The notes beneath the pieces are model-generated. The model searched no databases, was not told the origin of the DNA, and saw nothing but the letters and a program-made list of their open reading frames with translations. A stretch of 40,000 nt of DNA from Candidatus Neomarinimicrobiota bacterium (GTDB taxonomy: Bacteria; Fidelibacterota; Marinisomatia; Marinisomatales; S15-B10): NCBI GenBank assembly GCA_030743815.1, contig JASLRT010000066.1:1-40000 (forward strand), given 5' to 3'. Below are positions 35,668 to 40,000 of this stretch, piece after piece. A program made the translations under genes and the position numbers. Positions within the stretch are counted from its first letter, which is position 1. Each line of letters opens with the position of its first letter.

Positions 35668-37157
35668 AGCAGTAAGAGTATAATCGTTCCCCCCGACAGC
35701 GTACAAAGCAGATTCACTACATCATTGTTGATGTATCCGGTGCCGCGCGCGAGAGTAGCCGGTTCGGAGCAGTGGCTGGCGGCTTCCGTCATCCTGTTAC
35801 ACTCATTACATCTGTAGAGCCCCTGAACCGAAGCGCCGAGGAAGGAATCGATGAGACTGCCTGCAAAACCGGCGGCGATGACCCATTTCAGTATGCTAGG
35901 ATTGGGTAGAAAAGGATAAGCGGTTGCGGCGATCGCTATAGAGCCCAACAGTCCTCCCGCTGTTCCGATCAGCGTCACCCCACCCGATGCGCCCGGTTCC
36001 ATCTTGGCAAATGTGACACTGTTGCGGGGCACCCATCTGGAAAAGAATCCTATCTCCGTTTCCCAAGTGTCAGCCGTGGCCGCCGCTACGCTAGCCAGGT
36101 AAACGGCGTAGAGCCACTCAGATGGCTGATAAAACCACCAGATAGCTAGGAGCATGGGAATGCCGCCGTTGGAAAAAACCTGCACAATATCACGCCGTGA
36201 TCCTTTGACGGGTACAGCTCTGGCGGTTTTTTTACGGTGCTTACCAACCTTAGACAGGAGGGAAGAGAGGACGAAAAATACAACTAGCGGGATCATGAAT
36301 TGCCAGCTTCCTATACCGAAGATGAACAGACCCATGATAAAAGCTCCGAGAGCACCGTTCGTCGAAACGGTATTGAGCTTCACGGCACCTACTGCGAGAA
36401 CGAATGAGAATAGAATCCACAGCAGGAGTGTAACGGTTTCGCCATTTTGTGCAGTGATATAAAAAAGATCGTAGCTTACCGCCGCCACTAACGGAACCGT
36501 TAGGTTATCTGATCCTGTGCTGGAGGTTGCCTCGGCGACAGTGACCAGTGCAGCCACAAAGAGAGAGAGTGGCAGCAAGATTTTCAGGTCGACGGGTGGA
36601 ACATTAACTAACCCCTGGAACATACGCGTCCCCAAACCGATCAGAAGGATCGACACGATGAACATTATCACGCTTCCCTGAATAGTTTTTCTGTCGCGCC
36701 AAACTGTGTAAAATTCAGGCGATTTTGCACGCTCACCCGCAACAGCGGCAGCCGTGTCGGCAAAAGTCAAAAGTAGCAGGGAAATCTCGAAAACTACGGG
36801 CCGTTCCCACCAGAACAGGCAGAGGATCAGATAGGCTAACGGGAAATATACAGTACCGTATGTAACGCGGTTCGTAGCGTGCATCGCCTCGAACTTCTTG
36901 GTCCTCAGGGTAACGATATTTACGGCGATAAAAATAGCGGCCAGAGTAATGGGGGGAAGTTTAGAGACAAAGAGGAAAGGAGAAAATATTACCAGCACTC
37001 CCACAATGATGTGGACGGATCTGCGGCTCGTCTCCACAGTCCACCTCAGTTTAGACCGGGCTGCCTCGCTCAGGCCGATGAGGAAGAAGATAACTCCCAG
37101 AAAGACCAGGAAGGTGATCCACTCGTTCTCAAAGGGAGAAAATGTGGGAAACATCAC
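35664..37157 (-). CDS. Fused phytol/dolichol kinase-like and DUF92 (VTE6-like) membrane protein
   Basis: The 497-residue protein has some 12 or more membrane segments and two distinct halves. Residues 1-235 resemble the SEC59/VTE5 kinase group: RRSVHIIVGVLVIF, FADTAAAVAGERAKSPEF, RKTIQGSVIMF, and EATSSTGSDNLTVPL. Residues 240-497 match DUF92/TMEM19/VTE6: FSNGGIPMLLAIWW, AATADTWETEIGFFSR, MEPGASGGVTLIGTAGG and IDSFLGASVQG with a Cys pair CNEC. In plants VTE5 phosphorylates phytol and VTE6 phosphorylates the resulting phytyl phosphate, so one protein could do both steps on phytol or another isoprenoid alcohol. That activity is inferred. It is the only minus-strand gene here. Confidence 0.85.
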   Translation of the reverse strand: MMFPTFSPFENEWITFLVFLGVIFFLIGLSEAARSKLRWTVETSRRSVHIIVGVLVIFSPFLFVSKLPPITLAAIFIAVNIVTLRTKKFEAMHATNRVTYGTVYFPLAYLILCLFWWERPVVFEISLLLLTFADTAAAVAGERAKSPEFYTVWRDRKTIQGSVIMFIVSILLIGLGTRMFQGLVNVPPVDLKILLPLSLFVAALVTVAEATSSTGSDNLTVPLVAAVSYDLFYITAQNGETVTLLLWILFSFVLAVGAVKLNTVSTNGALGAFIMGLFIFGIGSWQFMIPLVVFFVLSSLLSKVGKHRKKTARAVPVKGSRRDIVQVFSNGGIPMLLAIWWFYQPSEWLYAVYLASVAAATADTWETEIGFFSRWVPRNSVTFAKMEPGASGGVTLIGTAGGLLGSIAIAATAYPFLPNPSILKWVIAAGFAGSLIDSFLGASVQGLYRCNECNRMTEAASHCSEPATLARGTGYINNDVVNLLCTLSGGTIILLLL

Positions 37158-37342
37158 GATAAAATAGCTATGTTATTGCAAGCATAAAACATGAATCGTC
37201 ATCTTGTCCAGACTCCGCTAACCCGTCAGCGACCGCCCGCTATGTGGCTAGAGTTATCGATGGTTCCCGGCGGAAATATTATGAGTTTTCCGTATCGCAC
37301 AATTCCAGTCGACATTTCTCGCACGATTTGTTATTTTGCGCC

Positions 37343-38455
37343 ATGGATCTGACCGGCATTACCGTCTTGATCATCGGCATCATCTTGGGAGGAGTTGCCG
37401 TATATGCTCTCATAAGCCAGTTCAGCAAGGATCGCAGTCCGCCCGCTGAGGAGATGAAGGACGCTTTCACTGCTCTCTCTATGGAGGCCCTTTCCAAAAG
37501 CACAGATGAATTTCTTAAACTCGCCTCTGAGACCTTGAAAGGTCAGTTGGAAAAGGGTGAGTCGACCCTGGAAGAAAAAAAGAAACTGATAGACACCAAT
37601 CTGGAGGAATTGAAGACACAGCTTGAGGGCCTCACCAAACAGACAACCGAGCTGAAAGGACAGATGAAACAGTCCAATCTGGGTGTGAAAGACCTGGTGG
37701 AGAGTACAGCGTCGCTTAATCGGATCCTCTCCAGTTCCCAGGCGCGCGGCCAGTGGGGCGAGCGAATGGTGTCGGATATTCTCGATCATCTCGGTCTGAA
37801 GAAAGGAATCAATTATGAGACACAGTCGGGAAGCAGGGAAGGGAAGCCGGATTTCACTTTTTTTCTGCCCCAGGGCAAACGCGTCAATATGGACGTGAAG
37901 TTTCCGTGGGATCATTATGCGGCCATGTTTTCCACAGACGGCACCGCCGGAAGAGAGGATGAACGCAAAGCGTTTCTCAAAGATGTGAAAGGGCACATCA
38001 AGACACTCAAAAAGCGCGACTACGTCGACCCGGCAGGCGGTACGCTGGACTTCGTCCTCATGTTTATCCCAAACGAGGGCATCTATGCCTTCTTAAATAA
38101 GCCGAAGACAGGTGAAGAAAACCTGGTAGAATTTGCCATGGATAACAAAGTGCTTCTCTGTTCACCGATCACTCTCTTTGCCATCCTGGCCATGGTGCGA
38201 CAGTCGGTGCAAAGTTTTCACTTGGAATCGCGTGCCTTGGAGATCCAGAACCTGGTACAGGCGTTTAGGCAGCAGTGGGATAAGTTTGTGGAAAAAATGG
38301 ATTCCATGGGTAAATCACTTACCGCAGCACAGAAACATTACGATGATCTCGCCACAACTCGCCGGAACCAGCTGGAAAAACCGTTAGACAAGATCGATGA
38401 TCTCCAACTTGGCCAGGATGGGAGAGACATGCTGCCAGACGAATCGACCGACTGA
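37343..38455 (+). CDS. rmuC: DNA recombination protein RmuC
   Basis: RmuC limits inversions at short inverted repeats in E. coli. From ATG 37343 the protein has 370 residues: a membrane anchor (3-25), a coiled coil (about 45-130), and a PD-(D/E)xK-like nuclease domain with GQWGE (Glu140), KPD at 168-170, and MDVKFP with Asp184 and Lys186. The frame is open upstream to a possible start at 37244, but that would add 33 hydrophilic residues before the anchor, so the shorter start is preferred. About 185 bases separate it from the divergent membrane gene; that gap probably holds both promoters, but I cannot point to them confidently. Confidence 0.92.
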   Translation: MDLTGITVLIIGIILGGVAVYALISQFSKDRSPPAEEMKDAFTALSMEALSKSTDEFLKLASETLKGQLEKGESTLEEKKKLIDTNLEELKTQLEGLTKQTTELKGQMKQSNLGVKDLVESTASLNRILSSSQARGQWGERMVSDILDHLGLKKGINYETQSGSREGKPDFTFFLPQGKRVNMDVKFPWDHYAAMFSTDGTAGREDERKAFLKDVKGHIKTLKKRDYVDPAGGTLDFVLMFIPNEGIYAFLNKPKTGEENLVEFAMDNKVLLCSPITLFAILAMVRQSVQSFHLESRALEIQNLVQAFRQQWDKFVEKMDSMGKSLTAAQKHYDDLATTRRNQLEKPLDKIDDLQLGQDGRDMLPDESTD

Positions 38456-38603
38456 TCTAATTCTCGGGGCGGGTAACGTCCGACAGATAGCCGTCCTATA
38501 TGATAAACAAGACCCTTTCATCTGCTAAGCAACCTGGACACTACAGCAAAAATACATTTACGGATAGATCTCGGGGTCGTAGATTTCATTAAAAGGAGAT
38601 TGT

Positions 38604-39491
38604 GTGTCAGATAAAAAGGCTTTCGCAATTCTTGTTACAACGGTGTTAGTCACCGGGCGTTTGCCGGCAATTGACTGCCCTGCTGATTCGGCCAGCTTCG
38701 TGGATCTCAATACTACCAGCGCTAGCTACGGTGAGAATGTCAACACCGGTCTCTGTGCTTGCCTGGATTTCGGCGCTACACTTTCCGGCACCGATTCCAG
38801 CGTGACCCTTTCCATCCTCATGTATGAAAACGAACCGTTGCGGGGGTTCCAGTTCGAGATTGCCGACAATAGCGGTGATGCTCTCGTCTTGAGGTCAGTG
38901 ACGGCCGGTGATGAGATCAGCAGCTGGACAGTCCTCGCCCGTGAAACTTCCACGGGATCGGTAATCGTTTTTGGCTTCAGCCCCGAAGGGGAAGAGACAG
39001 TGGCCCAAAGCGAGGGAATCCTTCTAGAGGTAACATTTGATATTGTCGGCGGACTGGGAGGAGAAGTGTCATTTTATCTTGATGATGATGCCAGTATCCT
39101 CTTATCCGATGTTGATGCTGAAAACGTGGTGTGTTCGTTTCCGACATTCGCGCAGCCGGCGACCTATCCCGTTGACTGGTTGGCCGTGGGTTCTGACGAT
39201 GTGGCGCTTCCGACTCAATTCGCCCTGATGCAAAACTACCCTAACCCTTTCAATCCTGAGACAACCATTGCATTCCACTTGAAGGAGAAGGTATACGTTG
39301 ACATGGCCATCTTTGATCTTTTGGGTCGCAGGGTGACGACAGTGGTGAACCGCGTCATGCCAGCCGGTTTTCACGACGCGCGCTGGAATGGGAAGGACAG
39401 CGCTGGAAATGAGATCGCTTCAGGCATCTACATTGCTAACCTGAGGGCCGGGGAATTCATCGATCAGAACAAGATGGTGCTGCTGAGATAA
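38604..39491 (+). CDS. Secreted protein with cohesin-like region and C-terminal sorting domain
   Basis: This 295-residue protein starts at GTG behind AAAAGGAG. It has a signal-like N-terminus (about 5-22), a beta-rich region (about 65-180) that resembles cohesin-type folds (VTLSILMYENEPLRGFQFEI; ILLEVTFDIVGG), and a C-terminal domain (203-295) of the FlgD/type IX sorting kind. That domain contains NYPNPFNPETTIAFHL, VDMAIFDLLGRRVTTVV, and SGIYIANLRAGEF...KMVLLR. In several FCB phyla this domain directs outer-membrane export and surface attachment; whether a type IX system exists here is not shown. The small size leaves no room for an enzyme domain, so a structural or binding role is plausible. 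Confidence 0.78.
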   Translation: MSDKKAFAILVTTVLVTGRLPAIDCPADSASFVDLNTTSASYGENVNTGLCACLDFGATLSGTDSSVTLSILMYENEPLRGFQFEIADNSGDALVLRSVTAGDEISSWTVLARETSTGSVIVFGFSPEGEETVAQSEGILLEVTFDIVGGLGGEVSFYLDDDASILLSDVDAENVVCSFPTFAQPATYPVDWLAVGSDDVALPTQFALMQNYPNPFNPETTIAFHLKEKVYVDMAIFDLLGRRVTTVVNRVMPAGFHDARWNGKDSAGNEIASGIYIANLRAGEFIDQNKMVLLR

Positions 39492-39498
39492 TGATCCT

Positions 39499-40000
39499 GT
39501 GATTTTTCAGCATTCGAAATCGCTGCTCTTCCTTGGCCTTAGCCTATACATCAGCCTAGCCCAAACCCAAACCACCTACAAGACTGTTGCCGACCTCGAA
39601 GAAGAGTGGAAAAAGTACACCTCCTTTCAGAAGGTTGAGCTTCTCAACTTCTGTGATTATCTCTTTGCGGAAGGTCATTATGAGCGTTCGGTCCTTGCCT
39701 GTTTCAGATTTCTCTTTCTTCATCCGGAAGATGAGTTAATTCCTGTTGTCTATTACAGGGTCGCCCGCAGTTATGAGTTGTCGGGGAATTTTAAGCTGGC
39801 GATCGAGTACTACCAGAAGGTTCAAGCTGAGGTGCAGCCCAATGCGTCTGAATATATAGCGGCTGACCACAGGCTGACAGCTCTCTATCTGTTTCAGGGT
39901 GATTATGAGTTTGTTCACAACATGGCGGAAGGCAGTGAAGATCCTTATCAAATCGTCTTTGACGCCTACGCCGCTTTCTCAGAGCTGAAGTGGGATGAGG
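39499..40000 (+). CDS. TPR-repeat protein, 5' part (3' end outside window)
   Basis: An open frame runs from GTG 39499 to the window end (167 codons) with no stop. It has a signal peptide (IFQHSKSLLFLGLSLYISLA, about residues 2-21), then TPR-type helices: FCDYLFAEGHYERSVLACF, YYRVARSYELSGNFKLAIEY, and AADHRLTALYLFQGDYEF. It begins seven bases after the sorting-domain gene stop. The length and the C-terminal domain cannot be seen. A periplasmic or outer-membrane scaffold is likely; no specific function is assignable. Confidence 0.72.
   Translation, partial: MIFQHSKSLLFLGLSLYISLAQTQTTYKTVADLEEEWKKYTSFQKVELLNFCDYLFAEGHYERSVLACFRFLFLHPEDELIPVVYYRVARSYELSGNFKLAIEYYQKVQAEVQPNASEYIAADHRLTALYLFQGDYEFVHNMAEGSEDPYQIVFDAYAAFSELKWDE

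Noticed and set aside
37331-37996. 221-codon open frame antisense to rmuC
   Set aside because: It overlaps a clear RmuC gene throughout, has low-complexity composition and no recognisable motif.
38499-38591. 30-codon frame before the sorting-domain gene
   Set aside because: No ribosome binding site and no membrane or signal character; likely chance.
1-40000. CRISPR arrays, insertion sequences, tRNA and rRNA genes, prophage genes
   Set aside because: None was recognised on either strand; all long stretches are accounted for by conserved chromosomal genes.

Overview
The window is one continuous stretch of chromosomal core genes, densely packed and almost entirely on the + strand. It suggests a Gram-negative, respiring, free-living bacterium of the FCB-like assemblage. 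Gram-negative character follows from the Lol lipoprotein export genes, a TamB/Omp85 pair and outer-membrane lipoproteins. The C-terminal sorting-type domain with an NYPNPFNPETTI motif near 39,230 is common in Candidatus Marinimicrobia (SAR406), Cloacimonadota, Calditrichota and Bacteroidota. My best guess is Marinimicrobia or a near relative; this is inference and would need a phylogeny of, for example, DnaK or LysS. No phage, insertion sequence, CRISPR array, tRNA or rRNA was seen, and no gap between genes exceeds about 190 bases.

Layout. (1) 1-3125: end of a System I cytochrome c maturation operon (ccmF end, a CcmI-like stub, ccmA, ccmB, ccmC and a 49-residue ccmD-like gene). (2) 3118-5195: an archaeal-type (type II) glyceraldehyde-3-phosphate dehydrogenase homologue whose start overlaps the ccmD-like stop, then a MetF-type methylenetetrahydrofolate reductase. 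(3) 5271-19370: a long housekeeping run, tilS-hpt-ftsH-folP-cdaA-prfB-lysS-lolC/E-lolC/E-lolD-clpC. Its order echoes the tilS...clpC region of Bacillus, and prfB carries the classic programmed +1 frameshift. (4) 19371-21473: dnaK alone, with a textbook sigma-54 (-24/-12) promoter match upstream and a strong intrinsic terminator downstream. (5) 21510-27905: envelope biogenesis: tamB, a three-POTRA Omp85 (TamA-like) protein and a TPR lipoprotein. (6) 27933-35667: MoxR ATPase, DUF58 protein, a BatD-like membrane protein, then a Gld-type ABC transporter (ATPase, permease, auxiliary subunit) and a DUF4340 protein. (7) 35664-37157 on the minus strand: a membrane protein fusing a phytol/dolichol-kinase-like half to a DUF92 (VTE6-like) half. 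(8) 37343-40000: rmuC, a secreted protein with a cohesin-like region and a C-terminal sorting domain, and the start of a TPR protein cut by the window edge.

The genes fall into tightly coupled units: many neighbours overlap by ATGA or TGATG, implying operons. I found no clearly new defence or biosynthetic system. The observations most worth following up are the sigma-54 promoter at dnaK, the VTE5/VTE6-like fusion, the archaeal-type GAPDH behind the ccm operon, and the MoxR/DUF58/BatD-like genes that lack von Willebrand partners and run directly into a Gld-type ABC transporter.
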